Positions 1 to 8,723 of a stretch of 28,400 nt of DNA are shown here, one piece after another. The notes below the pieces were generated by a model. The model did no database searches. It worked only from the letters and a program-made list of their open reading frames with translations, and was not told the origin of the DNA. The position numbers and the translations under genes are program-made. The stretch lies in the IMG/VR virus record IMGVR_UViG_3300009506_000973, positions 1 through 28,400 of that record. One strand, written 5' to 3'. This stretch comes from a virus. Every line of letters begins with the position of its first letter. Positions within the stretch are counted from its first letter, which is position 1.

Positions 1-17
1 AAAACAATGGTTTTCAT
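1..17 (-). CDS. First codons of a further downstream gene, cut by the window edge
   Basis: An ATG at 17-15 follows the stop codon of the preceding gene by 4 bases. The sequence just upstream on the minus strand, GGAATAGGGTT, is purine-rich and could serve as ribosome binding site. Only five complete codons are visible (M-K-T-I-V), so the product cannot be named. The gene would continue the leftward late operon. Confidence 0.3.
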
Positions 18-21
18 AACC

Positions 22-429
22 CTATTCCAAATAGATTAAAATCTTGCAATCCGCAGCACTCGACGTGGTATTGTCTGTGGCGTCTATGACAAGCCTGACG
101 GGAATTGGCGGGTCATAAACTACGGTGCGTGGATCATCAGCACCGCTTACAAGCCCAGAATCGAAATACGCCGCGTTGTCTATTCCGCCGTCATGAATAA
201 TCATGCGGTCATTCGACGCTGACGGATAGAACACAATCCTTTTAATCTTGCTCCTCAAAACAGTTGAACCCTGCCCAGAAAGGTCATCTTCCCAAACCCA
301 ATCGGTTGAGCCATCAGGAACTATCTGAATTACCTTTTTGCTCGAACCAACCGATGTGGTATTTCCTGCTAATGCCCAAACAGGAATAAAAATCAGAGCC
401 ACCAAAATAACCAATGATTTCTTTAGCAT
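22..429 (-). CDS. Small exported protein with a Sec signal peptide, function unknown
   Basis: This 135-residue protein begins with a basic n-region (MLKK), a hydrophobic core at about residues 5-19 and an A-L-A|G cleavage-like site near residues 19-22, which together form a typical Sec signal peptide. The mature part of about 113 residues is rich in Asp, Ser, Thr and beta-formers and looks like a small beta-sandwich or binding domain, but I recognise no family. There is no obvious lipobox cysteine. The ATG is supported by GGGAG about 7 bases upstream. It lies after the ejection-protein genes, separated by a strong stem-loop with a T-tract, so it may be expressed at a different level. An exported phage protein made late could act in the periplasm or outer surface, for example in lysis, superinfection exclusion or as a virion accessory. 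The signal peptide call is firm and the role is unknown. Confidence 0.85.
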   Translation of the reverse strand: MLKKSLVILVALIFIPVWALAGNTTSVGSSKKVIQIVPDGSTDWVWEDDLSGQGSTVLRSKIKRIVFYPSASNDRMIIHDGGIDNAAYFDSGLVSGADDPRTVVYDPPIPVRLVIDATDNTTSSAADCKILIYLE

Positions 430-444
430 TTTTGTTCTCCCATC

Positions 445-480
445 AAAAAAAATGGCCGTTCAGGGTGTCCCCAAACGGCC
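445..480 (-). terminator. Strong intrinsic terminator-like stem-loop upstream of the signal-peptide gene
   Basis: On the minus strand a 7-bp GC-rich stem (AACGGCC... read on the plus strand as 454-460 pairing with 474-480) encloses a small inner GGG/CCC pairing. It is followed after one A by eight T residues (plus-strand A-run 445-452). It follows the 401-residue gene by about 80 bases and ends only about 15 bases before the next ATG, so the downstream gene has its ribosome site just after the T-tract. Confidence 0.8.
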
Positions 481-518
481 TTAAATAAGTGCTCGTCTTG
501 TTGCTATTTGTCTATCTT

Positions 519-547
519 ATAATACTAAAATCTCGCGTAAACTACAA
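519..547 (-). promoter_or_regulatory. Possible sigma70-like promoter
   Basis: In the 130-base gap before the signal-peptide gene the minus strand reads TTGTAG, then a 17-base spacer, then TATTAT. The -10 matches the consensus at five of six positions, but the -35 matches at only three. A transcript starting here would run at once into the stem-loop at 445-480, which would make an attenuator-like arrangement. The region is A/T-rich, so a chance match is quite possible. Confidence 0.3.
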
Positions 548-560
548 TTGTCATTTCCTA

Positions 561-1766
561 TTATTTAATCTGAATGCGAGAATAATCTTCATTTCCTATC
601 CTTATTGATTCACCAGATGCAATTTCTTTTGGTTCAGCCAGAGAGACCCTAATTTTTTTATTTCGAACCATTTCTTTAATAGTTGGTTTAATGTCTTCAG
701 TCGTCATTCCAAGTCTATCAGAAATTTCTTTTATTTTAATGAATGTACCGGTTCCGTGTTCTTTTGCTTTTATCACATTTTCATATGTATTTCTAATTAA
801 GTCTGATATAATTTTGTTTGCATGTTCGTCTTTTGTCACTTCATTAACAAGTTCATTCGCCATATTCTCAGATTGTATTTTGAAATATTTCGCTTCCTCA
901 ACCGCTTTTCTGATTGTCTCTTGGTTTAGATCCTTAACAGACATTGAAGAAAATGGAGTCAAATCTTTACCCTTGGTCGGATGGAACATATAACCTTCAG
1001 TGGCTTGGCCTTTCTCACCGTAAGCCTTGAACTCGAAATCGTAACCTGGAGCCGCATCGTTGAGAGCTTTTTCTATCTCAGCTTTCTGCGGGATTTCCGG
1101 TTTCGCGGGCTTTTCTTGAATAGGAACTTGCTCGGTTTTGGGAATCTGCCGCCCCTGGGCATCCTCTGCCGATGCCTTTATTTCGGTTTTCGGTTGTTCC
1201 ATCGCTTCCGGACGTGTCTCCGCAGAGGCAGCAGGTTTTTTATTAGCAATACGTTCATTTTTCCATTTATTGAATTTTTTTACACGCTCTGGATCAGATT
1301 TAATCCATTCATTAAAAAGACGTTCTTCTTTAAGCCGTTCTACTATTTCTGGATGTGAACGTAAAAATTTCCCCAATCCAGGAAGTTGATCTATCTGTGC
1401 TATCGTCCATGGAATATCGTCCTTCATTACAGATTTTTCCATGTCACCAAGATATTTAGCGTATTCTTCCTTCGATTCCCCAAGTTCTGGAAGTATTTCA
1501 TTGCTTGAGTAATCAACCGTCCACGGCGCAATATTTCCTTTTATGTTTTTATATAAACTCTCAAGACCTTGTTTCGTCCTATCAAGATATTCCGCTGTTT
1601 GCGTCCATGGATCAATTTGCTTTCCAGTTATAGTTGAAATCTGTTCTCTACTATCCGCAATATTATTTGGAAGAACTATTCCATGTGCCGGCATGAGATC
1701 ATCAAGAAAATCCATAGCCTTTTGCTTTACCTGATTAGGATTATCTAAGAAATCTAATGCGTTCAT
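561..1766 (-). CDS. Probable internal virion/ejection-module protein, 401 aa
   Basis: I do not recognise this family by sequence. The protein is strongly charged and mostly helical. It has Lys/Glu-rich segments and a Pro/Lys/Glu-rich low-complexity linker at about residues 175-235. A compact C-terminal part at about residues 340-400 has the feel of a winged-helix fold (helix, turn, helix, then beta strands ending at the C terminus). It starts with an ATGA overlap with the stop codon of the large ejection protein upstream, so translation is probably coupled. Position right after two large ejection-type genes, and the similar Lys/Glu-rich composition, suggest a virion-internal or DNA-delivery role. 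Base composition is visibly A/T-richer than the head genes. Coding is firm and the function is inferred from context only. Confidence 0.75.
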   Translation of the reverse strand: MNALDFLDNPNQVKQKAMDFLDDLMPAHGIVLPNNIADSREQISTITGKQIDPWTQTAEYLDRTKQGLESLYKNIKGNIAPWTVDYSSNEILPELGESKEEYAKYLGDMEKSVMKDDIPWTIAQIDQLPGLGKFLRSHPEIVERLKEERLFNEWIKSDPERVKKFNKWKNERIANKKPAASAETRPEAMEQPKTEIKASAEDAQGRQIPKTEQVPIQEKPAKPEIPQKAEIEKALNDAAPGYDFEFKAYGEKGQATEGYMFHPTKGKDLTPFSSMSVKDLNQETIRKAVEEAKYFKIQSENMANELVNEVTKDEHANKIISDLIRNTYENVIKAKEHGTGTFIKIKEISDRLGMTTEDIKPTIKEMVRNKKIRVSLAEPKEIASGESIRIGNEDYSRIQIK

Positions 1767-4345
1767 TCGTATCCGAACTGTTCTCTCAATATGTTAGCAG
1801 CAGAATCTCGGTCAAGTTCGCCATTTTTATAGGCTGATTTAATATCTTCTGGGCTATTATATTGTTTTGATTTCTGTTGTTCTTCAGTTGAAGCATATGG
1901 AGGTTCTGGTTCTTCTTCGTTTCCGATAATAGCAGAAATCTTAGATGCCAATTCAACGCCTTTTGGAACTGAATACGGAACCTTGAATCCATCAGTAAAA
2001 TATTGAAGACCGAATTTACTCAAATATATTTTAGACATATATTTTGGCGTAATAGCCAAAGCGGTCCCCTTTATAGGATTTCTAAAAATTATGCCAAGAG
2101 TACCCCAAGTCATAATTGTCTGACCAGTTCCAGACGGGTTTCCGGCCATTCTTTCGGCAGTTTGCATACGTCTTCCAACATCCGCAAGCTGATTTATTTT
2201 CTTCACTTTCTCTGGATCAAATAATACTTTAAGAACCCTATCACCATATTTATCGACAAGTCTAGCCATTGTGGCGGGTTTTATTGTTTCATTGATACTT
2301 TCTTTTGTGAATATTTTCTCAAGCAACTTCTCTCCCAACTGTTCATTTATGTAATCTTTTCCAACGGCAGTTTTTAGAACACTAAGATTCTTTAACAAGA
2401 TATGGGATTGCAATTTGCTTTCTGGCGCACCTATAATGGCATCAACAATGGTGTCAGGATATGTTTTGGAAATCGTTTTCAAAAACTGAAAACCAGGAAG
2501 TTGTTTATTAAGATCAAGACCATTTTTTGCAACCGCTTTTATTTGTTCTAACTCATATGGTCCGTAAATTTCTTTAAGAGTTTCATCTCCATATTTTATC
2601 AGATTCGCACGAAGAAATTTCGGTTCGAATATATCGTGTTTTACAGCCCCCAATAACTTGTTTGTGAATCCTTCTTTTATGCCATTAAATCCATCTGGGC
2701 CTAATGCCTTTTTAAGCAATTTGATTTCAGTTATACCGTTCGGTTTAATTGCCAAGTCAACCAATTTCTCTGGGTTAGCTGCTGCAATTTTCTTAATAGT
2801 ATTTTTTGCATAAACTCCCTTAAAATCTTCACGATAGAAAAAATTTGCAGCCTGAAATGCTTCCCATGCATTACCACCTTCAGCAGATGCAATATTTTCA
2901 AGATCTTTATCTAATGCCTGTCTTAATTGTTTATAGACACCAGCCTCTTTTGTCGCCACACCCTTCTGACCGTATTGGCCAGCACCATACATTGCATCTT
3001 CTTTTTGGATCAGATTGTATAAATCGCTTCTGAATTCTTGAAGGGTCGCCCAATCTCGTTTGACAACAAATTCATCACCAAAATCCATTAGAAATTGTTC
3101 TCTAAGAGTTTCCGGCAATTCATCAAGTTTTCTCAAGATTTCATCTGGAACATTTTTTTCTTTCGACGCCCAATTCAACATCGCCATCATTTTGCGGTCT
3201 TGATTTGGTAATTTTTCTTTTATCGCTAAAATTTCTTTGGCTTTTTGAGACAATGATGGAACTGTGTATGTTGCATCTTTTGGCAAAGAATTCCCAACTT
3301 CTGAATACAATTGCTGCGCTTTTCTAAAGGCATCGAAACTCTTTGCCTTTAACAACTCCTTTCCGGTCAATCCAATGGATTCAAAGGGCAAGTCTGTTCC
3401 AAGCCTTGCAATGATTTGTGCTCTCATATAATTTAGAGCGTCACCTTTTAGATTTGCTTGATTCTCTAAAAAATCTGTAACGTCAGTATATATTCTACGT
3501 CCGACCATATTGATTGATTCCGGAGGTGCTCCGTTATCTATCAATTTTTGTGCTTCATCTGTTAATGGTTTTAATTGTTCCTTTAATCTGAATTTCGTTA
3601 TGTAGTCTGAAGCCGTAATTGACTTTTCCATCATGGACTCAAAAAGGCCAAGACTTTTAGATTGCGTAACATCTGCCGGTGTTGGCTGAACCCCGTATTC
3701 TCGCGCAATTGAACGATAATATTGATTTTCCGGTGTCATCTGCTTGGCATAAGGCGCAGAAAGTTTTTGAAGTCCGGTTCCAATAACTTTCCCGGCAGAC
3801 TGTCCCATCATTTCAATAACAGCGCCTTCGCGCACATCGTTGGCAGTTGCCAGAGTTTCATTCATTACATCTTTCCAAAAACCAATATCCTTACTTGCGG
3901 TTTCCGGGGATATCTTCCATGCTTCAGGTAACGATTGCGGATTTTCTCCTGTAAACTTATTTATGAAATCGTCGATACGACGCTCTGCATTTTTTACGGA
4001 AGCGTATCCAAGTCCAGCTCCCGCAACCCCTCCAACCGCAGCAGTAACACCTCCAGGCGCACCAGCGGCAGCACCAATTATTCCACCAGCCGTAAGCCCG
4101 CCCATTTCTGCCGCAGGCTTTACATATTTGTTGTAAACACCACTGACGGTTGTTTGTTCCGGCCTTTCTGCCTGAAGTTGTTGTTCTGGATCAAACTGTG
4201 ATAGGTATTCGGCTATCTCAGTATCAGATTTTCCAGATTCTCTTGCCCTTTGAGCATCGAAGTTCGGGAACTTAGTGATAAGATAATCCGCTATTCCGCT
4301 ATCGGTGTTTCCAGACTGTCGTGCTTTTTCAATATCGAATGGCAT
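1763..4345 (-). CDS. Large ejection/internal virion protein, 860 aa
   Basis: This is the largest complete gene of the window. The ATG at 4345 is chosen over an in-frame TTG 12 bases upstream because it follows the previous stop codon (TAA) by two bases and has GGA at a workable distance. Residues 1-48 hold two related repeats of about 24 residues, with the pattern F-D-x-x-x-A-R-x-S-G-x-[TS]-D-x-x-I-A-x-Y-L. Residues of about 80-115 form a Gly/Ala-rich hydrophobic segment that could insert in a membrane. The rest is long and helical. The C-terminal tail is Pro/Glu-rich and ends in a short helical repeat-like segment (S-P-E-D-I-K-S-A-Y-K-N-G-E-L). This architecture and the place between the tail hub and the end of the structural region match podovirus proteins that leave the virion with DNA and form a conduit across the envelope. 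No lytic transglycosylase or peptidase motif was seen. Confidence 0.75.
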   Translation of the reverse strand: MPFDIEKARQSGNTDSGIADYLITKFPNFDAQRARESGKSDTEIAEYLSQFDPEQQLQAERPEQTTVSGVYNKYVKPAAEMGGLTAGGIIGAAAGAPGGVTAAVGGVAGAGLGYASVKNAERRIDDFINKFTGENPQSLPEAWKISPETASKDIGFWKDVMNETLATANDVREGAVIEMMGQSAGKVIGTGLQKLSAPYAKQMTPENQYYRSIAREYGVQPTPADVTQSKSLGLFESMMEKSITASDYITKFRLKEQLKPLTDEAQKLIDNGAPPESINMVGRRIYTDVTDFLENQANLKGDALNYMRAQIIARLGTDLPFESIGLTGKELLKAKSFDAFRKAQQLYSEVGNSLPKDATYTVPSLSQKAKEILAIKEKLPNQDRKMMAMLNWASKEKNVPDEILRKLDELPETLREQFLMDFGDEFVVKRDWATLQEFRSDLYNLIQKEDAMYGAGQYGQKGVATKEAGVYKQLRQALDKDLENIASAEGGNAWEAFQAANFFYREDFKGVYAKNTIKKIAAANPEKLVDLAIKPNGITEIKLLKKALGPDGFNGIKEGFTNKLLGAVKHDIFEPKFLRANLIKYGDETLKEIYGPYELEQIKAVAKNGLDLNKQLPGFQFLKTISKTYPDTIVDAIIGAPESKLQSHILLKNLSVLKTAVGKDYINEQLGEKLLEKIFTKESINETIKPATMARLVDKYGDRVLKVLFDPEKVKKINQLADVGRRMQTAERMAGNPSGTGQTIMTWGTLGIIFRNPIKGTALAITPKYMSKIYLSKFGLQYFTDGFKVPYSVPKGVELASKISAIIGNEEEPEPPYASTEEQQKSKQYNSPEDIKSAYKNGELDRDSAANILREQFGYE

Positions 4346-4347
4346 CG

Positions 4348-5751
4348 TTATTTCCAAAAATCATCCATACTTGATTTTATTATTTTTTCTTCTGGAACCT
4401 TATAACCGTATTCTTTGAATGCCTTTTTCTTTTCACTCGATACTTTTTTAACATAATCCAAAAATTGTTTTGCTGTTTCTGCAAAAGCAACATCATCTAA
4501 TGACATAGACGGAATCATTTCCAATGCAACCTGCAATTCTTTATCAGACAATTGCTTTCCACGCATTGCGTACATCAACCCCGGCAATCTAGCCACAAGA
4601 GTTCGTAATTTTATACGTTCTTTATCTGGCATGATGCCCCAATTATCTATTCTCTTTCTAACAAACTCCAATGGTCCTGTATCTGCTTTCCCCTTGTTTA
4701 TCATTGATTCTATGTCGTTCATTGTATCGGTATAGGCTTTGAATTCGCTCTGTTGCGAAACCTGTTGGGCAGGTAATGTTTTTTCACCGCCACCCGTATC
4801 TAAAATTAGGTTTCCATTTGAATCATATACCTTCATTCCTTTTTGAGGAGTTGGTTGCACACCTTTTAATATACGAACCTTCCCATTTTTTGAAACCTGA
4901 TAAACAACAGGACGGCCATCATCATCTGTTCCATTTTTTGGCGCAGACCATTTTTCTTCGTCTTCCTTTTCTGGACCTTTTGCTATTTCTTTTCCAGAAG
5001 CATCAACCAATGTCTGATTAGGGCCAAGAGTATAACGCTTTTCTCCACTTGCATTGGATGGAAGTGAAAATATTTCATTCCCATTTTGATCTATAACTGA
5101 TTGGCCGGGAGATACCGTAATTGGTTTGAATTCAGCAGTTTTATTGGGCGATTCGTAAATCACTTTTCCAGTTCTATCAATAACTGTCTGACCTGGACTT
5201 ACGGTGATTGTTTTATCGTCACCTGAAAGTCTATCCGACCGTTCTTTAGCAAGAATCTCACGTTTGACACCAAGCTCCTCACGGCCAAACGCCAATTTAT
5301 CGCGCTCAAGGTCACGTTCCAACGACTTGACTTCCATGTTCGCCCGTTGTTCCGCAGTCAGGCCGAACTTGTTTTTCCACTCATCGAAATTAAAACTTGG
5401 ATCTTCGACTTGCTCAACAGATGGGACGCTAAATGTCGGCAACCCACCTCTGCCATGGATATTATCTTGGACAAGCCATGGATAAATTTGACGATAATTC
5501 TCCTTTGTTACGCTTGGCAGTATTTTTTGCAAAGCATCATATTTAACTTGCATGTACCGATATGGAAGCATGGCCTGTTCGTCATCATATCTCTGCTTGT
5601 CACGTTCTTCTCTAATCTGTGCGAGATTCAAATACGCATCGGCACGTTTGTTTTCTGCTTCCTGCTGGCGCTGTCGTTGTTTAAAACCGGCATATTGACC
5701 AAGACGGGCCAACGTATTGTTAAAATTCGTCCATGGAACATATCCATTCAT
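4348..5751 (-). CDS. Probable ejection/internal virion protein with three beta repeats, 467 aa
   Basis: The N terminus (residues about 20-70) is Gln/Arg/Glu-rich and likely coiled coil, and a second charged helix lies at about residues 130-175. Residues of about 181-260 contain three copies of a short motif (see the repeat entry). The C-terminal third (about 335-467) is helical. Its neighbours are the Ala-rich ejection-type protein upstream and the 860-residue protein downstream, and the three have the gene order typical of podovirus DNA-injection proteins. GGAG lies about 10 bases before the ATG. I see no enzyme motif. Similar proteins are widely annotated as hypothetical in environmental phages, so the role is contextual. 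Confidence 0.75.
   Translation of the reverse strand: MNGYVPWTNFNNTLARLGQYAGFKQRQRQQEAENKRADAYLNLAQIREERDKQRYDDEQAMLPYRYMQVKYDALQKILPSVTKENYRQIYPWLVQDNIHGRGGLPTFSVPSVEQVEDPSFNFDEWKNKFGLTAEQRANMEVKSLERDLERDKLAFGREELGVKREILAKERSDRLSGDDKTITVSPGQTVIDRTGKVIYESPNKTAEFKPITVSPGQSVIDQNGNEIFSLPSNASGEKRYTLGPNQTLVDASGKEIAKGPEKEDEEKWSAPKNGTDDDGRPVVYQVSKNGKVRILKGVQPTPQKGMKVYDSNGNLILDTGGGEKTLPAQQVSQQSEFKAYTDTMNDIESMINKGKADTGPLEFVRKRIDNWGIMPDKERIKLRTLVARLPGLMYAMRGKQLSDKELQVALEMIPSMSLDDVAFAETAKQFLDYVKKVSSEKKKAFKEYGYKVPEEKIIKSSMDDFWK
4972..5214 (-). repeat. Triple in-frame protein repeat (S-P-G-Q-[ST]-V-I-D type)
   Basis: Within the 467-residue protein, residues 181-201, 211-231 and 240-260 repeat the pattern [IT]-[TL]-[VG]-x-[PG]-[GN]-Q-[ST]-[VL]-[IV]-D-x-x-G-[KN]-x-I. 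The copies are diverged and separated by short Pro/Asn/Lys-rich linkers. Each copy looks like a small beta-hairpin. A fourth, weaker echo (M-K-V-Y-D-S-N-G-N-L-I-L) follows at about residues 306-317. Confidence 0.8.
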
Positions 5752-5781
5752 TTTGCGTTACTCCAAACAATTAACTTTTAA

Positions 5782-7209
5782 TTACCACAACCCGGAATTC
5801 CGACCGTAACCATACATCATCATGGCGTTCATCGGAAGGTTCCCAAGCCCAGAGTATAGGTTCGCCAATGTATTTCCCTGCCCAATAGCCGATGCAGCAT
5901 TGGCGCTTCCGGTTCCCTGCCAGATATTCGCGATATTTCCCCCCGCTTGCATGGCTTGACTGCCACTTCCAGAAGCGGCATTCTGCCCGAGACTCGCCAG
6001 ATTATATGCTCTGCTCCACTGATTTTGAGCTTCGTCTGCCGAAACCCTCATAGCGGCATCAGCAAGCGCGTTTATTCCAACACGGGAATTATACAATCCC
6101 CTTGCTGCGAGGGCTTGATTGACGTATTTCGCCGCTTCTGATTGCTTCCATTGATAAATTGGGTCGTTTTCGTTTAATGTCGCCCCGCCAGTTAAAAACC
6201 CAAGGCCATAGTCGCCCTTGCCAGCCTCAATGTATGCCATTGCGTCTTCGCGGCTTAGATTGAACATATCCATAACAGCGTTTATGGCATTTTCATTAGC
6301 TTTGGCTTGGGCTTTTGCAGCATCTTTATAGGCATCTGACATCTGGTTCGCGCCGTATATTTCTCCAATCATTCCAGCACCGATACCAGCAAAGGGTGCC
6401 CATTTCGCCAAATCTCCAAGCGAAAAACCAGAAGAAACTGCATTGGGGATATTATTTGCCAAAAGATCTGTTCCCGTTTCGTTAAATACTGAGTATGGAG
6501 TTCCCAATTTATACGGAGCCAACTCAGACAAACCTAATTCGGCAGATGGACCAAGTATCCCTGGCGCTGCCGTAAACCCAGAAATAGGAGCAGTCGATCC
6601 AATAACTTCACCACCAGCCAGAACGTTATTCGCAAGTAAATCCAATCCAGTTGCACCACCAGCAGTGCTACCGACAGCAGGGGCACCAGAAAACGCACCG
6701 GCAGCCCCCATCATGAGCGCAGGAGCTGCAATCGCCGCAAGGCTTGGAGCCATCTGCATAAGACCTTCGGCGCTGTAAAACGGTCCAGACTGGTGCGTGG
6801 ACATCAGCTTATTGAACATTGCATATTGAGCATAGGCTCTTTCGGCGTCACCCCAAATCGGAAGTTGGGTTTCCCGATCGGCACCGCGTTTGTAACCGCT
6901 GAACTCATACGGGAAATTGTAGGTTGCTCCACCACGCCTGGCGTTTGATGGTTCTGTATAAACTGCGCCTATTCCGGTATTAATATCATGCGTCCATCCA
7001 GGCGGCAGCATATCGTTGCTGAGACTTCTTGCGTTTTTCGCAAATCCTGGCATCAAAATTTTTTGCAAAACTTCTGGACCGCGTGATGCAAAATTGGGGT
7101 GTTGGGCGAATTGCTTTACCCACTCTGGAACCTCGTTTATACCCCTTGATTTCAAATCGTCAACAATTGACTGCTGTAGTCCCAAAGAATCTACCAATAT
7201 GTTTGCCAT
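5782..7209 (-). CDS. Probable DNA-ejection protein, Ala/Gly-rich, 475 aa
   Basis: Residues of about 150-185 are a strongly hydrophobic Ala/Gly-rich stretch, followed by a Gly/Ser/Ala/Asn-rich low-complexity region. The C-terminal 190 residues are helical, with many Ala, Asn and Gln, and end in a Gly/Asn/Met-rich tail. P22-like ejection proteins and similar podovirus injection proteins show this mix of a membrane-active segment and an Ala/Asn/Gln-rich helix bundle. The ATG at 7209 has GGAG 7-8 bases upstream. The gene follows the gp10-like hub by 18 bases, which is the normal position for injection genes in P22-like tails. The family assignment is by composition and position, not by a specific motif. 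Confidence 0.7.
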   Translation of the reverse strand: MANILVDSLGLQQSIVDDLKSRGINEVPEWVKQFAQHPNFASRGPEVLQKILMPGFAKNARSLSNDMLPPGWTHDINTGIGAVYTEPSNARRGGATYNFPYEFSGYKRGADRETQLPIWGDAERAYAQYAMFNKLMSTHQSGPFYSAEGLMQMAPSLAAIAAPALMMGAAGAFSGAPAVGSTAGGATGLDLLANNVLAGGEVIGSTAPISGFTAAPGILGPSAELGLSELAPYKLGTPYSVFNETGTDLLANNIPNAVSSGFSLGDLAKWAPFAGIGAGMIGEIYGANQMSDAYKDAAKAQAKANENAINAVMDMFNLSREDAMAYIEAGKGDYGLGFLTGGATLNENDPIYQWKQSEAAKYVNQALAARGLYNSRVGINALADAAMRVSADEAQNQWSRAYNLASLGQNAASGSGSQAMQAGGNIANIWQGTGSANAASAIGQGNTLANLYSGLGNLPMNAMMMYGYGRNSGLW

Positions 7210-7227
7210 CTTAAAACTCCAACTTGT

Positions 7228-8718
7228 TTATTCGACTGTCTCTGTTATACCCGTTATGGATAAAGACGCGTTTGCGTGGCCCGATAGTTCCCATTGGCGC
7301 GACTTGTATCTTCCAAGCCGTCGCCAAGATATGTATGAATCGGCATTAGAACTGGACGCAACCGCCAAATCTTTTGTTTTGTATGAAGTATATGTTCTCT
7401 CGCCATCATTTCTGTAGCGCATGGAAAAATTTAGTGCGCTTGTACTGGATGTACGCTTTGCCCTCAAGTCCAGCCTTGCACTTCTCACCTGTTGGCCATG
7501 GTCTACGTGTCCTGTTCGGTAGAGCCAGTAAATGGCATCTGAACCATCTTGAAAAACTGTGTTATCAAATTTATAGATTTTACCATTAGATTTGTCACCT
7601 ACAAGGCAAACGTTCCATGCAGGGCAATAGCAAAAAGCAATCCCACGAAACAATTCGTGCGCGGGCGTTCCCGTGTTGTAATAAGTCCATTCATACCATT
7701 GGTCCGACAAAAAGTCGTAAACCCACGTTTTTGCAGAGGTTGGAAACGTAATTAGATAATAGGCGCGGCCAAACATGGGAATGTAAAAACCTCGCGCATC
7801 CGTTACCGTATATGTTTGAAAAGACCTATCTACAGATGTTGACAATGGAACAACCGACCGCCCATTTATCATAACAACTCGTTTGTGAGTATCCATATAA
7901 ACAAACGAACCGACCACTTCACAATAGGCAACTGAATGCGGCGAGCGTGTTCCAGAATCTATTCGTCCCTGCAAAAATTTAGAAAAAGGCGTAACTCCAT
8001 CGTCGTGCCAAACCTCAATTGTGCTTTCTCCGATACAATATAATTCGTCACCTGTTGTTCCTATGTACTTTGTTTTATCTCCGAGGGATTCTGCTTCAAA
8101 ATAATCTCCAGCCCAAGTGTCTGCATCGCCAACCGCTGAATAATAAATCACATCATTTTGCGGGTGTAAAGCAAGAAGATACTTGTCCAAATACGCGAGC
8201 TTTGACGCACCTATTGGCGCGTCGGTAGATGTCAGATTTGTATATGATGACGGGCCTATTTTTTTAATCTTTTGGTTGTCGGCAGGGTCTCCATTAACAG
8301 CGTAGGCATAGGCACCAAATTCAACGAACGACGCAGGTGTGCCAGCATCAAAGGTCTGCCCCGCATCTCCGTTGGGTATCTCTGCGAACGTGCCGCTGGA
8401 TGACGTTATTTTCCATAATTGATTTTTAGAAAGTGCCAATGCATAATCCAGACGCTCCCACCACCACAAAGCGTCAATCGGATATGCAGTTCCTAAATCG
8501 CAAAATTGCGTCAAACCGGGCCGCAATGCCAAACCACCAAGCTCATCAGTAATAAGATTTATTTTATCGTCGTTATACGGACCTTTGTTTATTCCTGACG
8601 TTTGGTTAGAATCCAAACGTCCACTAAACCCAACGAGCACAACACCCCCTCGTGAAAGGTTGAACGGATCTACGTTTTTAACGACGCCAAGTTCTATCGG
8701 TATTCTAATTTTTTGCAT
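7228..8718 (-). CDS. P22 gp10-like tail hub / packaged-DNA stabilization protein
   Basis: This 496-residue beta-rich protein resembles the P22 gp10 family, which closes the portal channel after packaging and anchors the tail needle and spikes. Signals include the N-terminal R-P-G-L segment (about residues 66-69), the I-Y-Y-S-x-x-x-D-x-D-T-W segment near residues 187-196, the G-E-S-T-I-E-V-W strand, and the following S-G-T-R-S-P-H-S-V plus D-x-x-x-R-V-V-x-x-x-G-R-S-V-V-P-L-S-T segments. Those are the recurrent blades of the gp10 beta-propeller-like fold. It lies between the tailspike and ejection genes, near a gp4-like adaptor, consistent with this role. The ATG follows the previous stop by 5 bases and no convincing Shine-Dalgarno sequence is present (the upstream sequence is A/T-rich), so translation may be coupled. 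Confidence 0.8.
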   Translation of the reverse strand: MQKIRIPIELGVVKNVDPFNLSRGGVVLVGFSGRLDSNQTSGINKGPYNDDKINLITDELGGLALRPGLTQFCDLGTAYPIDALWWWERLDYALALSKNQLWKITSSSGTFAEIPNGDAGQTFDAGTPASFVEFGAYAYAVNGDPADNQKIKKIGPSSYTNLTSTDAPIGASKLAYLDKYLLALHPQNDVIYYSAVGDADTWAGDYFEAESLGDKTKYIGTTGDELYCIGESTIEVWHDDGVTPFSKFLQGRIDSGTRSPHSVAYCEVVGSFVYMDTHKRVVMINGRSVVPLSTSVDRSFQTYTVTDARGFYIPMFGRAYYLITFPTSAKTWVYDFLSDQWYEWTYYNTGTPAHELFRGIAFCYCPAWNVCLVGDKSNGKIYKFDNTVFQDGSDAIYWLYRTGHVDHGQQVRSARLDLRAKRTSSTSALNFSMRYRNDGERTYTSYKTKDLAVASSSNADSYISWRRLGRYKSRQWELSGHANASLSITGITETVE

Positions 8719-8723
8719 TTTTA

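Noticed and set aside
513-560. Nine-codon leader peptide before the hairpin at 445-480
   Set aside because: Its purine-rich site is too close to the ATG and the frame is short enough to be chance.
4346-4357. TTG start 12 bases upstream of the 860-residue ejection protein
   Set aside because: The ATG at 4345 directly after the previous stop is better placed.
5347-5781. Plus-strand frame with a hydrophobic stretch that looks like a membrane protein
   Set aside because: It is the complement of the charged N-terminal half of the 467-residue gene; no ribosome site and no place in the leftward operon.
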